This document shows positions 28,038 through 36,656 of a stretch of 52,825 nt of DNA, piece after piece (the first letter of the stretch is position 1; every line of letters begins with the position of its first letter). Below the pieces are notes generated by a model, which was given only the letters and a program-made list of their open reading frames with translations, was not told the origin of the DNA and ran no database searches. This stretch comes from K189A clade bacterium (GTDB lineage Bacteria; Pseudomonadota; Gammaproteobacteria; Pseudomonadales; Azotimanducaceae), in assembly GCA_902565895.1 (NCBI GenBank), contig CACFGV010000012.1, forward strand, positions 1 through 52,825, written 5' to 3'. The position numbers were made by a program, and so were the translations under genes.

Positions 28038-28529
28038 CTATTGATCTACTGGGCGTTCGGTTCGAACACCAACGCCACGCGCCGTGATAACCAACTCACC
28101 ATTTTGGTCACGGTATTCAGTAATGGTTTCTGAAAAAACCAACTTGCCAGAGCGCTTACCTTCTTTTTCCCACGTCTTACCGGGTTTTACTTCTGCGGTA
28201 AGCACATCGCCTGGCCCAATATGACGGTGATACTCAAAGTGCTGCTCGGCATGCAATCCGCCGCCGCCACCGCCGCCGCTTCCAGACTCACGTTTAATTC
28301 CTGTGGCCTCTTTGCCGGAACCAAACCAGTCCTCGTCTAATTTCGGCCGCAAAAAGTAGTCCGGGTCAAACTGTGCACTGGACTGGGCGAACGTTGGCGG
28401 TGCAATGACCTTACCCGGTTCAGTTGTTGCCGCGTAATCGGCGTCGTAGTAAATCTGGTTATCATCAGCGATGGAGCGGGCAAACATCATGATATGACTG
28501 CCTTCCACCGGAAACTTGTTCACTGCCAT
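28038..28529 (-). CDS. FAS1-like / MaoC N-terminal dehydratase domain protein
   Basis: The 163-residue hot-dog partner of the MaoC gene downstream. The early part with PGKVIAPPTFAQ and the segment LHAEQHFEYHRHIGPGDVLTAE are characteristic of the MaoC N-terminal (FAS1-like dehydratase) family. It has no full hydratase motif, as expected for the structural subunit. Residues 85-91 are seven consecutive glycines (with Ser-Gly before), a flexible loop encoded by GGC/GGT codons just before the conserved LHAEQ. GGAAGGGG lies before the ATG. Confidence 0.88.
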   Translation of the reverse strand: MAVNKFPVEGSHIMMFARSIADDNQIYYDADYAATTEPGKVIAPPTFAQSSAQFDPDYFLRPKLDEDWFGSGKEATGIKRESGSGGGGGGGLHAEQHFEYHRHIGPGDVLTAEVKPGKTWEKEGKRSGKLVFSETITEYRDQNGELVITARGVGVRTERPVDQ

Positions 28530-28599
28530 CAGTGTCCCCTTCCTAGTAAATGAAAAACGAGTATTAACGCGAGTCGTTCGTTAAATCAATACACAAGCC

Positions 28600-29388
28600 T
28601 TACTTGCCTTTGAATTCAGGCGTGCGTTTCTCCAGGAAAGCACTGATGCCCTCTTGCTTATCTTGAGTTTGCACCAGCGCTCCTTGAGCGTATTTCTCGA
28701 ACATTAGCGCTCCAGCCAAACTTGCTTCCATACCAAAATGCACCATCGCCTTCATGGTCCGAGGCACAAAGGGTGCGAAAGAGGCTAAGTGCTCTGCCAT
28801 ACGACGGGCCTCGTCAAGTAGTTCAGAGGACTCGACCAATCGAGTAACTAAGCCTATTTGTAATGCTAGATCCGCCTCTATGGGCTCGCCCATCAGCATC
28901 ATTTCCATACCCCAACCGCGTCCGACAATGCGCGGCAAACGAGCGGTGGCACCACCTCCTGGGATAATGCCGAGCTTGCCTTCTGGGGTAGCGAAGCGCG
29001 AGCCAGGCGTGGCTATGCGCAGATCGCAACCTAAAGCGACTTCCAGCCCACCACCCATGCAGATCCCGTCGATGGCCGCAATAATAGGCTTTGGCGTGCG
29101 TTCTAATTTGTCTGCCAGGCCTTGCACGATAGGCTCAAGTGCTTTGCGAAAGTCCCGGTCAATGACCTCGCTTAGGTCTGAACCCGCAGCAAACGCCCTG
29201 CCCCCAGCGCCGGTTATGGTAATCACACGCACTTCGTCATCCGAAGCCGCTGCATCCACAGCTGTATGCAGATCGTCTAACGTCGCAAGGGAAATGGCAT
29301 TGTGCTTTTCCGGTCGATTTATGGTTATGAGCGCCATCGGCCCAGCAACGGAATAAAGGACATTCTCTAAGTCCAGCGCATTGTGCAT
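28600..29388 (-). CDS. Enoyl-CoA hydratase/isomerase
   Basis: A 262-residue crotonase-fold enzyme from the ATG at 29388, which has GAAGG upstream; the frame runs back to 29544 but the additional residues look unlike protein. Motifs are NRPEKHNAIS, the oxyanion segment AFAAGSDLSE and MGGGLEVALGCDL, which carries the first catalytic Glu. The second position sits in TPEGKLGIIPGGGA, where the usual Glu precedes Gly-Lys-Leu-Gly. It probably acts on enoyl-CoA in fatty-acid or amino-acid breakdown. It lies downstream of the dehydratase genes in map order but is transcribed ahead of them in the same direction and may share their transcript. Confidence 0.9.
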   Translation of the reverse strand: MHNALDLENVLYSVAGPMALITINRPEKHNAISLATLDDLHTAVDAAASDDEVRVITITGAGGRAFAAGSDLSEVIDRDFRKALEPIVQGLADKLERTPKPIIAAIDGICMGGGLEVALGCDLRIATPGSRFATPEGKLGIIPGGGATARLPRIVGRGWGMEMMLMGEPIEADLALQIGLVTRLVESSELLDEARRMAEHLASFAPFVPRTMKAMVHFGMEASLAGALMFEKYAQGALVQTQDKQEGISAFLEKRTPEFKGK

Positions 29389-29488
29389 CTTCAAACCTTC
29401 TGTTGTAGCAGTCGATATCGTTGATGAAACCGCGCAGCGGTGCAAGAGGGGTCGGTTGTTGAGGTCGAGCAAATGGACAATAGAGAAC

Positions 29489-29526
29489 AAAAAAAACCGC
29501 CGGCCTGGAGAGGAAACCGGCGGTTT
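29489..29526 (-). terminator. Rho-independent terminator after envZ
   Basis: Read on the minus strand, a perfect ten-base-pair stem (AAACCGCCGG with CCGGCGGTTT) and a 13-base loop are followed by a run of T residues (five beyond the stem, eight in total). It lies about 155 bases beyond the EnvZ-like stop and 100 bases before the enoyl-CoA hydratase start, so it ends the OmpR-EnvZ transcript and isolates the next gene. Confidence 0.85.
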
Positions 29527-29681
29527 AAGGGGGCTTTGCTGCATAAAGCCCTAGGAGAAAATCGGTGAGCAGTACAGGTTGCTCTTTGCCAATGCCTCCT
29601 ACTGTGCCCTGCCGAGGTTTCGAAAGAATTACTTCAATAGCCATTTTTTGTGACAATTTGTATCAACTACACCAACAGTCT

Positions 29682-30983
29682 TCAGTCTGAGCGCTCTTTT
29701 GAATCAAAAACGAGAGTGAATTTGGCTCCACCCAGTGGCGACTCTCCTACGGTGATCGTCCAACCATGGGTCTGACACAACTGATCAACAATGGCTAAAC
29801 CGAGGCCGCTACCACCGGTTGTTGCGTTGCGAGATCGGTCTAAGCGGAAAAACGGTTGAAAGATTTGATTGCGGTGCTCAGCGGGGATGCCGGGGCCGTC
29901 GTCCATTACCACCAGCTCCATGGCTGTCACGGTCACTATGACCTGCCCACCATGCTTGAATCCATTAGCGACTAAGTTGGTCAGAACTCGGCTGAATGCG
30001 TTAGGCGCTAAGATGACGCGGTGGCTGCGGGTTACGTTTACTCGCAGTTCAACGTCTTGCTCAAAAATCCCCAGAGTGTCTTCAACAATCGTTACAAGCT
30101 CAAATTCCTGGCTTTTTTCGCCAGCACCTTTCGCAAACCGCAAGGCATCTCGAATGAGTTCATCCATCGACTCAAGATTGTTTTCAAACCTTCGAACCAA
30201 TTGCTTATCAATGTCATCAGGCAACAGCGCCAACGCCAAGCGCATACGGGTGAGCGGCGTACGCAAGTCATGGGAAATACCCGCCATAAGTGTGGTGCGA
30301 TTCGCCAACAGCATAGATATCTCTGAAGCCATCGTATTGAAATTGCGCGCCAGCGATACCAGTTCTCTTGGACCTGTCTCCGCAAGGGGCTCTATATTTT
30401 CTAAACCGCGAAACCGCTCTGCTTGCTTGGCCACTTTAACCAGTGGCCGGGTCACCCGCTGTACTACGAATAGCGAGGTAAAAAATACGATAGCCGCACC
30501 AAGACTGACGATAATGATGGCGACATAGAGCGGCTGAGTATCCCGCCGATCCGGCGCCACACCAATTTGCAGGGAATATCCAGCCATCGGTACCTCGGCC
30601 CAGACCAACTCATCTCCGTCCAGCAGCACCACTTCAGTAGCTAGGCGTTGCTGCAACTTTTGCTGCAACAACAACATGGCATCGAGTGAGCCCTCATAAA
30701 CCGGCAATTCTTGCCGAGCAGCGCTGATGATCAAGTCATGGTTCTGAGCCAATTCAAGCTCAAAGTAGGGTCGTGCGGCGGGCGGTAGCTCAACCCAGGT
30801 TTGCGCCGACAATACAAGCAAAGCCGCCTCATCATCAGCAGATCGCTCCGCTATCGGGTCGATCACAAAGACATACAGCGCAATGGTAGAAATAACGGCA
30901 ATCAACATGCCGCTGACACCGAGGGTTAAGTTGGTGCGTCCCAGCAACGAAGCTGGCGCACGCAGCCTTAAACCTTTAGACAT
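29682..30983 (-). CDS. envZ: EnvZ-like sensor histidine kinase
   Basis: A 433-residue inner-membrane kinase. The first helix is at about 15-38, a periplasmic sensor region of about 110 residues follows, and the second helix is at about 153-173. A HAMP linker (VTRPLVKVAKQAERF), a histidine box SHDLRTPLTRMRLA with the phosphorylated His, then the N, G1 (DDGPGIP) and G2 (GSGLGLAI) boxes follow. The histidine-box wording closely matches EnvZ. It autophosphorylates and passes the phosphate to the OmpR-like protein encoded just upstream (its ATG lies inside the OmpR stop region; 8-base overlap). The stimulus is not known here. A clear terminator follows. Confidence 0.93.
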   Translation of the reverse strand: MSKGLRLRAPASLLGRTNLTLGVSGMLIAVISTIALYVFVIDPIAERSADDEAALLVLSAQTWVELPPAARPYFELELAQNHDLIISAARQELPVYEGSLDAMLLLQQKLQQRLATEVVLLDGDELVWAEVPMAGYSLQIGVAPDRRDTQPLYVAIIIVSLGAAIVFFTSLFVVQRVTRPLVKVAKQAERFRGLENIEPLAETGPRELVSLARNFNTMASEISMLLANRTTLMAGISHDLRTPLTRMRLALALLPDDIDKQLVRRFENNLESMDELIRDALRFAKGAGEKSQEFELVTIVEDTLGIFEQDVELRVNVTRSHRVILAPNAFSRVLTNLVANGFKHGGQVIVTVTAMELVVMDDGPGIPAEHRNQIFQPFFRLDRSRNATTGGSGLGLAIVDQLCQTHGWTITVGESPLGGAKFTLVFDSKERSD

Positions 30984-31689
30984 CTGGGTTCGGGCAGAAC
31001 ATGTAGCCTTTACCCCAAATGGTCTTTATGAACAGCGGATTCGCCGGATCAACTTCCAACTTCGACCGCAAGCGCGTAACCCGAACATCGATAGATCGAT
31101 CAAAGGGCGAGCGTTCTGCCCCAGTGAGCAAGTCCAAAATACGGTCGCGGTGTAACACCTTGTTTGGATGCGAAACAAGAATCGCCAACAGATCAAACTC
31201 GCCAGAAGTCAGAGGTACCGCGACACCATTTTGTGCCAGTCGATGAGAGGCTAAATCCAGTGCAAAATCGCCAAATTGTACCTTTGATGGCGTAGCTTCC
31301 GATGCCGACTCAGAGCGGCTGCTACGTCGCAGCACTGCGCGTACTCGCGCCAGCAGCTCGCGGGGATTGAACGGCTTTGGCAGGTAATCATCCGCCCCTA
31401 CTTCGAGGCCCACGATTCGGTCCACGTCATCACCCTGAGCGGAGACGATTATGATCGGTAAATCGGCACGTTTTTTTAGGCGCTGGGCAATAGACAGCCC
31501 ATGCTCGCCTGGCAACATTAGATCAAGTATCAAAAGATCAACGTCGTTGGCGCTTAAGTAAGCGTCCATGCTCTCGCCAGAATCTACCGTAGCGACATTG
31601 AATCCTTGCTGCCGCAGATATTCCTGGGTCAGCTCCCTAAGTTCTGCGTCGTCATCAACAACGAGCAGGTGTGCACTTTCAATATCCAT
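30976..31689 (-). CDS. ompR: OmpR-like response regulator
   Basis: A 237-residue regulator with a receiver domain (about 6-120; acidic pocket D12-D14, phosphoacceptor D56 in LLILDLMLPG, conserved K in YLPKPFNP) and a winged-helix DNA-binding domain (about 135-235) with VPLTSGEFDLLAIL and RSIDVRVTRLRSKLE. These match OmpR, which controls porin and envelope genes. The ATG at 31689 lies two bases beyond the stop of the upstream exported-protein gene. The frame extends further upstream into that gene, but the extra residues are not part of the receiver fold. It overlaps EnvZ by eight bases. Confidence 0.93.
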   Translation of the reverse strand: MDIESAHLLVVDDDAELRELTQEYLRQQGFNVATVDSGESMDAYLSANDVDLLILDLMLPGEHGLSIAQRLKKRADLPIIIVSAQGDDVDRIVGLEVGADDYLPKPFNPRELLARVRAVLRRSSRSESASEATPSKVQFGDFALDLASHRLAQNGVAVPLTSGEFDLLAILVSHPNKVLHRDRILDLLTGAERSPFDRSIDVRVTRLRSKLEVDPANPLFIKTIWGKGYMFCPNPDV

Positions 31690-31690
31690 A

Positions 31691-32506
31691 CTAACGGGGG
31701 GTGCTATCAGGCTTAGCTTTCGGCTTTGCAGCGTCCGCCTGGGACGGTGACTTAACGGCTGCACGCTCTGGCAGGTACTGCTGGGTCTGCGACTCGGCTG
31801 CGGCGCCCTGTCGACGTTCAAAGCCTGCGCCAAAACTAATTTTCGTGCGCATTACGCGACGAGGTGGATTAGCGGAATTGGGCTCAGCAACCACCTTGCC
31901 AGTCGCAGCTTGATTAAGCGTGCTCTTTGCCGGTGGGCTTATCGTCGTATGTCGAGTGACCTGGCGACCCTGGGTGGTTATCTTAATGGTCTCAGTTTCG
32001 GTAACGATGCTGCCATCTGGCCTTTGCGTGGTGCGGCCGTAGGTTCTTTGCGCCAGCACTCTATTGAGGTTGGCCTGGGGTTGGCTCGCGTTTGCCTTAC
32101 CGTCTGTTTCACCTTGTGCATCTGCTTGTTTCATTCGAGAGCGTATCTCAGACAACAACAATCGGCGCTCGGTGGGAGATAACTGACCCCAATTTCTAAC
32201 TAGTTGAGTAAGCTGTGCATCACTGCTGTTACGATAATCCGATCGCTCGGTCATTTGGGTCGGAGGGGTCGCTAAACTTTTGTTAGCCAGTGGTGTGGGG
32301 GATGCGGCAAAGACATTGCCGCTAAGGGCCAAAAGACACACCCCAATCCAGCCGCGCCAGTTGGCAATCGGCGCTGCTGAAGTAGTACTGAATGCGTAAA
32401 ATCGTTCTGACAACTGCCCTTTACCCGTGTAGAAAATCGGACGCGGCCCTGGTGCCTGAGCATTTTCTAAGGGCGGTGTTTCGCATGAATTTCTTGCGAG
32501 TTTCAT
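31691..32506 (-). CDS. Exported protein of unknown function, upstream of ompR
   Basis: I do not recognise this 271-residue protein. A hydrophobic stretch (WIGVCLLALSGNVFAA, around residues 53-68) ends in an apparent signal-peptidase site, but it lies far from the ATG at 32506, so the true start may be a later TTG (QLSERF) with part of the long N-terminus untranslated. The mature part has the motif LSPTERRLLLSEIRSRMKQ, followed by a low-complexity, Gln/Ala/Ser/Thr/Pro-rich tail. It reads directly into ompR (two bases between stop and start), so the protein may be co-expressed with the regulator. The composition suggests a periplasmic protein without enzyme motifs. Confidence 0.6.
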   Translation of the reverse strand: MKLARNSCETPPLENAQAPGPRPIFYTGKGQLSERFYAFSTTSAAPIANWRGWIGVCLLALSGNVFAASPTPLANKSLATPPTQMTERSDYRNSSDAQLTQLVRNWGQLSPTERRLLLSEIRSRMKQADAQGETDGKANASQPQANLNRVLAQRTYGRTTQRPDGSIVTETETIKITTQGRQVTRHTTISPPAKSTLNQAATGKVVAEPNSANPPRRVMRTKISFGAGFERRQGAAAESQTQQYLPERAAVKSPSQADAAKPKAKPDSTPR

Positions 32507-32544
32507 TTTGTATCAGTGGCAAGCACGCTTGCAAGGGAGGGAAA

Positions 32545-32576
32545 GCCGGATCCCCTGAACTGTTCAGGGGATCGGC
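32545..32576 (-). terminator. Inverted repeat after the thiolase
   Basis: A near-perfect stem of about eleven base pairs (GATCCCCTGAAC with GTTCAGGGGATC) with further GCC/GGC pairs outside lies about 19 bases beyond the thiolase stop codon. The minus-strand sequence after it is pyrimidine-rich but has no clean T-run. It is a probable thiolase terminator and might also act on the upstream exported-protein mRNA 5' region. Confidence 0.55.
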
Positions 32577-32591
32577 AGTCTTCGATCAACG

Positions 32592-33776
32592 TTAGGCGAC
32601 TTCGAACAGGCCAGCAGCACCTTGTCCGCCACCAATGCACATGGTGACCACACCGTATTTTTGATTACGGCGCTTAAGTTCGCGCAAAATCAGACCTGTC
32701 TGACGAGAGCCAGTCATACCAAAGGGATGACCAATGGCAATGCTACCGCCAAGAACATTGTACTTTTCGTTATCAATGTTCAGTGCATCACGACAGTACA
32801 AACACTGAGAAGCAAATGCTTCGTTAAGTTCCCAAAGGTCGATGTCATCAATGCTCAGACCAGCGTTCTGCAGCAACCGTGGAATAGCAAATACAGGACC
32901 AATTCCCATCTCATCTGGCTCACAACCGGCAATGGTGAAACCACGGTAAACACCCAGTGGCGTCAGGCCCAGTGCAGCTGCGCGGTCAGCGCTCATCATC
33001 AAGGTCATTGATGCGCCATCTGACAATTGCGATGCGTTACCTGCTGTTACGGAACCGTCGTCCTCAAAGGCTGGTGGCAGAGAAGCCAAGCCTTCCAGCG
33101 TTGTGTTAGCGCGGTTACATTCGTCCTTGTCGACCCAAACTTCTTCGTGGCTTTCTTCGCCGGTTTCTTTGTCGACTTTAAGCATGGTCGCATTCATGCC
33201 CACGATTTCTTCGGCGATCTTGCCTGCTTCAACCGCAGCTGCGTATCGCTGCTGGCTTTGCAATGCATACTCGTCTTGCATTTCACGGGTGACTTGGTAA
33301 CGACGCGCCACAACTTCGGCGGTATTGCCCATGGCCATAAAGATGTCAGGCTTCTCATCCAACAAACGCTGGTTTTGTTTCGCTTTACCTGGCTCTTGGC
33401 GAGTACGCATTGAGATGGAATCTACGCCACCTGCAATCGCTACCTCAGTCTGCCCAGAGGCAATTTGATTCGCAGCAATGGCAATTGCTTGCAATCCGGA
33501 TGAGCAAAAACGGTTGATACTCACACCCGCAGCAGTGACGGGCAGTTTAGATAGGATAACCGCAAGCCGAGCGATGTTGCCGTCTTGTTCGCCGGCGTGA
33601 GTGGCCGCACCAACAACAACGTCTTCGACTTCGTCCGCACCTACGTTTGGGTTACGGTCAAGTAGTGAATCAATACAGTGCGCTAACATGTCGTCAGAGC
33701 GCGTTAAGTTAAAACTACCGCGGAAGGCTTTGGTCAAACCGGTTCGAACACTATCGACGATTACAACGTCTCGCAT
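32592..33776 (-). CDS. Acetyl-CoA acyltransferase (thiolase)
   Basis: A 394-residue thiolase. Active-site Cys is in [10 protein letters not shown], the His in [13 protein letters not shown] and the second Cys in [14 protein letters not shown] is also present. It catalyses thiolytic cleavage of 3-ketoacyl-CoA or the reverse condensation. It could supply acetoacetyl-CoA to the mevalonate pathway, but it is 27 kb away and likewise fits beta-oxidation; no fadB is adjacent. The ATG at 33776 has AGAGGA seven bases upstream, so it is preferred over the GTG at 33782. Confidence 0.92.
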   Translation of the reverse strand: MRDVVIVDSVRTGLTKAFRGSFNLTRSDDMLAHCIDSLLDRNPNVGADEVEDVVVGAATHAGEQDGNIARLAVILSKLPVTAAGVSINRFCSSGLQAIAIAANQIASGQTEVAIAGGVDSISMRTRQEPGKAKQNQRLLDEKPDIFMAMGNTAEVVARRYQVTREMQDEYALQSQQRYAAAVEAGKIAEEIVGMNATMLKVDKETGEESHEEVWVDKDECNRANTTLEGLASLPPAFEDDGSVTAGNASQLSDGASMTLMMSADRAAALGLTPLGVYRGFTIAGCEPDEMGIGPVFAIPRLLQNAGLSIDDIDLWELNEAFASQCLYCRDALNIDNEKYNVLGGSIAIGHPFGMTGSRQTGLILRELKRRNQKYGVVTMCIGGGQGAAGLFEVA

Positions 33777-34096
33777 AGTCACATCCTCTTTCTATAAGTC
33801 TTTCAATTTACCAATTGACGCTCGGCTGTCTGCGTAGCTTCCGCCGAAACAGACGAGGAGCGTGTTTGGAAGAGATGGCAACTATTTTGGAGCTAAGCAA
33901 AACTCGACGCTATCTCATCCCCCAAGACGACCAATAGTAACCACAAGCTAGAGCCTCCGCCAGTCTGGGTTAGCCCTACGGGCGCGGCGTCAACCTTAGC
34001 TTTTTGGGGGTTTCAACTTCATGCTTGGTAGCGTTAGCATCCATCGCGGATGACATTGCTTTGTTAACACTCAATGCACATTTGAAAGGAGTTTCT
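33777..34096. other. Divergent intergenic region, thiolase and selenoprotein peroxidase
   Basis: About 320 bases without a gene lie between the two divergent starts. It should hold promoters for both. I see a small inverted repeat near 34038-34052 (CATCC and GGATG), but no convincing -10/-35 pair, tRNA or riboswitch. A frame from 34004 runs through here into the peroxidase, but the AAAGGAG site at 34085-34091 fixes the true start at 34097. Confidence 0.5.
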
Positions 34097-34576
34097 ATGA
34101 GTGAGTTCTACGATATGACCATGGACGACATCCATGGCAACCCAACGCCCATGAGTAAGTTCGCCGACACCGCCTGCTTGGTCGTAAACGTCGCGAGCCG
34201 CTGAGGCCTTACCCCACAGTACGCCGGGTTGCGTACTCTGCAAGACAAATACGCCGATCAAGGGTTCAGTGTTTTGGCCTTTCCGTGCAATCAATTTGGC
34301 GCTCAAGAGCCTGGCAGCAACGAGGAAGTCTTCGCTTTTGCGGTGGACAAATATCAAGCCAACTTCCCAATGTTCAGCAAGATTGACGTCAATGGATCAG
34401 ATGCTTGTGAGCTGTATCAGTGGCTGAAAGCCGCCAAAGCCGACGAGGAAGGTGGAAGCGATATTCCCTGGAATTTCGCCAAATTCCTTATCGATAAATC
34501 TGGCCAGGTGGTTGCGCGGTTTAGCCCGCAAACCTCGCCTGAAGAACTTGACGACGCTATCGAGGTTCTACTCTAA
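34097..34576 (+). CDS. Glutathione peroxidase, selenocysteine-containing (TGA = Sec36)
   Basis: Reading through one TGA at 34202-34204 gives a single 159-residue glutathione peroxidase of normal length. Before it the sequence is CLVVNVASR and after it GLTPQYAGLRTLQ, which is the family's LVVNVASxC/U-GLTPQY motif with the catalytic Cys/Sec exactly at the TGA. The other catalytic residues are present: Q70 in FGAQEPG, and W125-N126 in PWNFAKFL. AAAGGAG stands five bases before the ATG. Without Sec decoding, a 35-residue stub and a 115-residue fragment lacking the active site would be made. The enzyme reduces peroxides using thiols. This implies that SelA, SelB, SelC and SelD exist elsewhere in the genome. 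A SECIS-like hairpin follows the TGA. Confidence 0.9.
34202..34240 (+). promoter_or_regulatory. Bacterial SECIS-like element
   Basis: Immediately after the TGA there is a seven-base-pair perfect stem (AGTACGC at 34218-34224, GCGTACT at 34231-34237) with a six-base loop CGGGTT. The loop begins about 20 bases after the TGA and contains GGGT, as expected for the apical loop of bacterial SECIS elements that recruit SelB. The stem codes protein at the same time, as in other bacterial selenoprotein genes. Confidence 0.75.
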
Positions 34577-34607
34577 CGGCATCACAGGCCTTACGAGCAT
34601 TGTTGTT

Positions 34608-35441
34608 ATGAGCAAGGTAATAGTGGACGGCTTGTGTTTTGGCGAAGGCCCACGATGGCGTGACGGCCATCTGTGGCTTTCTGACATGCACGACCAAAAG
34701 GTGCTGAAGGTCAGCCCCGATGGCCACAGCGAATTCGTCGTAGCGCTGGCGGATGACCAGCCGTCAGGCTTAGGTTGGATGCCCAACGGCGATTTACTAA
34801 TCGTTGCAATGCGCAGTAAACGATTACTGCGTTTTGACTCCAATGAAATCAGCGTACACGCTGATTTAAGCGAACTGGCCAGCGGTTTCTGCAACGACAT
34901 GGTCGTGGACAAAATCGGGCGAGCCTATGTGGGAAACTTTGGCTTTGACATTCACAACAATGCACCGCGAAAAAACGCCGAAATTATTCTGGTCGAACCT
35001 GACGGTTCATCTCGCTGTGTCAACGACGAAGTGTTATTCCCCAACGGTACAGTGATCACCCCAGACGGCCGTACATTGATCGTGGCAGAAACCATTGCAG
35101 GCCAGTTGAGCGCCTTCGATATTGAGGCAAATGGTGATCTGACTAACCGGCGACTGTGGGCTCGACTGCCAGAGGGCGCGGTACCTGATGGTATTTGCTT
35201 GGATGCTCAAGGTGGTATTTGGAGCGCGTCTCCAAGCACTAATAACTGCATTCGTCAGGTTGAAGGCGGTGAAGTTACCCACGAAATCGCCTTAGAGCGC
35301 GGCGCATTTGCCTGCATGATCGGCGACGATCAACTGTATGTGTTGACCTCTACGACCTCGCACCCAGAAAAGTGTAAAACCAGACGCGATGCCCGAGTCG
35401 AAGTCTACCCAGCACCCCACCCGGCCGCTGGGCTTCCTTAA
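34608..35441 (+). CDS. SMP-30/gluconolactonase family protein
   Basis: A 277-residue six-bladed beta-propeller protein. It has GLCFGEGPRWRDGHLWLSD with the metal-binding Glu, PSGLGWMPNGDLLIV, FCNDMVVDKIGRAYVGN with the metal-ligand Asn, and PNGTVITPDGRTLIVAET, followed by DGICLDAQGGIW with the likely catalytic Asp. Family members hydrolyse lactones with a divalent metal. The ATG at 34608 is chosen because the conserved domain begins there; its ribosome site is weak, and the gap to the peroxidase stop is only 31 bases, so translation may be coupled. Confidence 0.9.
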   Translation: MSKVIVDGLCFGEGPRWRDGHLWLSDMHDQKVLKVSPDGHSEFVVALADDQPSGLGWMPNGDLLIVAMRSKRLLRFDSNEISVHADLSELASGFCNDMVVDKIGRAYVGNFGFDIHNNAPRKNAEIILVEPDGSSRCVNDEVLFPNGTVITPDGRTLIVAETIAGQLSAFDIEANGDLTNRRLWARLPEGAVPDGICLDAQGGIWSASPSTNNCIRQVEGGEVTHEIALERGAFACMIGDDQLYVLTSTTSHPEKCKTRRDARVEVYPAPHPAAGLP

Positions 35442-35458
35442 CAATTGATGACGAGACC

Positions 35459-36616
35459 ATGACTGATCTATTCGAAAACTACACTTCGCCCTGGCTCACT
35501 GACGAACTGGTTCTGTTGCGCGACGCTGCGGCCAAGTTCTTTTCTACTGAGCTGGCGCCCCAAAACGAACGCTGGGTCGAACAGGGCCAAGCTGACCGAG
35601 AGGCGTGGACCAAGACTGGCGCGGCGGGATTTTTGTGCGCAGAAATGCCACTGCAATACGGTGGTGGCGGCGGCGACTATCGGCATGAAACCGTCATCAT
35701 GGAGGAGCAATTGCGCTGTGGCGTCAATGGCCTCGGCAGCCAGGTCCATAGTCAAATCGTTGCGCCTTACTTTACCCACTACGGCACCGAAGCACAAAAA
35801 CAACGCTGGCTACCCAAAATGGCAAGCGGCGAAATGGTCGGCGCTATAGCAATGACCGAACCAAATACTGGTTCAGATCTACAAAGCATTCGCACCACCG
35901 CACTTCGCGACGGTGATGAGTATGTGATCAATGGCGCTAAGACTTACATTAGTAACGGTCAATTATGTGACCTGGTGATCGTAGTGGCTAAAACTGATCC
36001 AGAAAAAGGTGCCAAAGGCATTTCTTTGATCGTTGTAGAGACCGATACGCCTGGATTCCAGCGCGGCCGCAATCTGAAGAAACTTGGCCAGCAAGCAGCA
36101 GACACCTCCGAAATGTTTTTCGCTGATTGTCGCGTGCCAGTCGACAATCGGCTGGGTGGCAACGAAGGTGAGGGATTTATTCAACTGATGAACCAACTGC
36201 CCCAAGAACGCTTGAATATCGCTCAAGCCGCTGTCGTGGACATGGAACGCGCACTGGCACTGACCATAGATTTCGTCAAGGAACGCAAAGCCTTTGGGCA
36301 GCGCGTATTGGATTTTCAGAACACCAAATTCAAATTGGCCGAGTGTAAGACAGAGGCGCTGATCGCTCGAACTTTCGTTGATCAGTGCGTGGTTAAACAT
36401 CTCGCGGGTGAGTTGGATGCCGCTACCGCGTCAATGGCGAAGTATTGGACGACGGAAAAACAGAACCAAATCATCGACACTTGCCTACAGTTGCACGGCG
36501 GCGCCGGTTACATGGATGAATACCCTATTTCACGCATGTATCGTGATGCCCGAGTGCAGCAGATCTACGGCGGCACTAACGAGATCATGAAAGAGTTGAT
36601 CAGCCGCACGCTATAG
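35459..36616 (+). CDS. Acyl-CoA dehydrogenase
   Basis: A complete 385-residue FAD-dependent acyl-CoA dehydrogenase. Typical stretches are AMTEPNTGSDLQSIRTTA (FAD and substrate contacts), YVINGAKTYISNG, ERKAFGQRVLDFQ and the C-terminal YGGTNEIMKELISR, which carries the catalytic Glu position of long- and medium-chain enzymes. It oxidises an acyl-CoA to a 2-enoyl-CoA and passes electrons to ETF. It follows the lactonase by 17 bases and may be co-transcribed. A second, shorter paralogue lies at 49443. Confidence 0.94.
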   Translation: MTDLFENYTSPWLTDELVLLRDAAAKFFSTELAPQNERWVEQGQADREAWTKTGAAGFLCAEMPLQYGGGGGDYRHETVIMEEQLRCGVNGLGSQVHSQIVAPYFTHYGTEAQKQRWLPKMASGEMVGAIAMTEPNTGSDLQSIRTTALRDGDEYVINGAKTYISNGQLCDLVIVVAKTDPEKGAKGISLIVVETDTPGFQRGRNLKKLGQQAADTSEMFFADCRVPVDNRLGGNEGEGFIQLMNQLPQERLNIAQAAVVDMERALALTIDFVKERKAFGQRVLDFQNTKFKLAECKTEALIARTFVDQCVVKHLAGELDAATASMAKYWTTEKQNQIIDTCLQLHGGAGYMDEYPISRMYRDARVQQIYGGTNEIMKELISRTL

Positions 36617-36656
36617 TCCCGACAACCTGATAGAACCATAATAAGAGGCGCTTGCT

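Noticed and set aside
34004-34204. A 66-residue gene before the peroxidase, ending at TGA, and a separate 115-residue gene after it.
   Set aside because: They are the two halves of one glutathione peroxidase; the TGA sits at the Sec position and the SD-supported start is at 34097.
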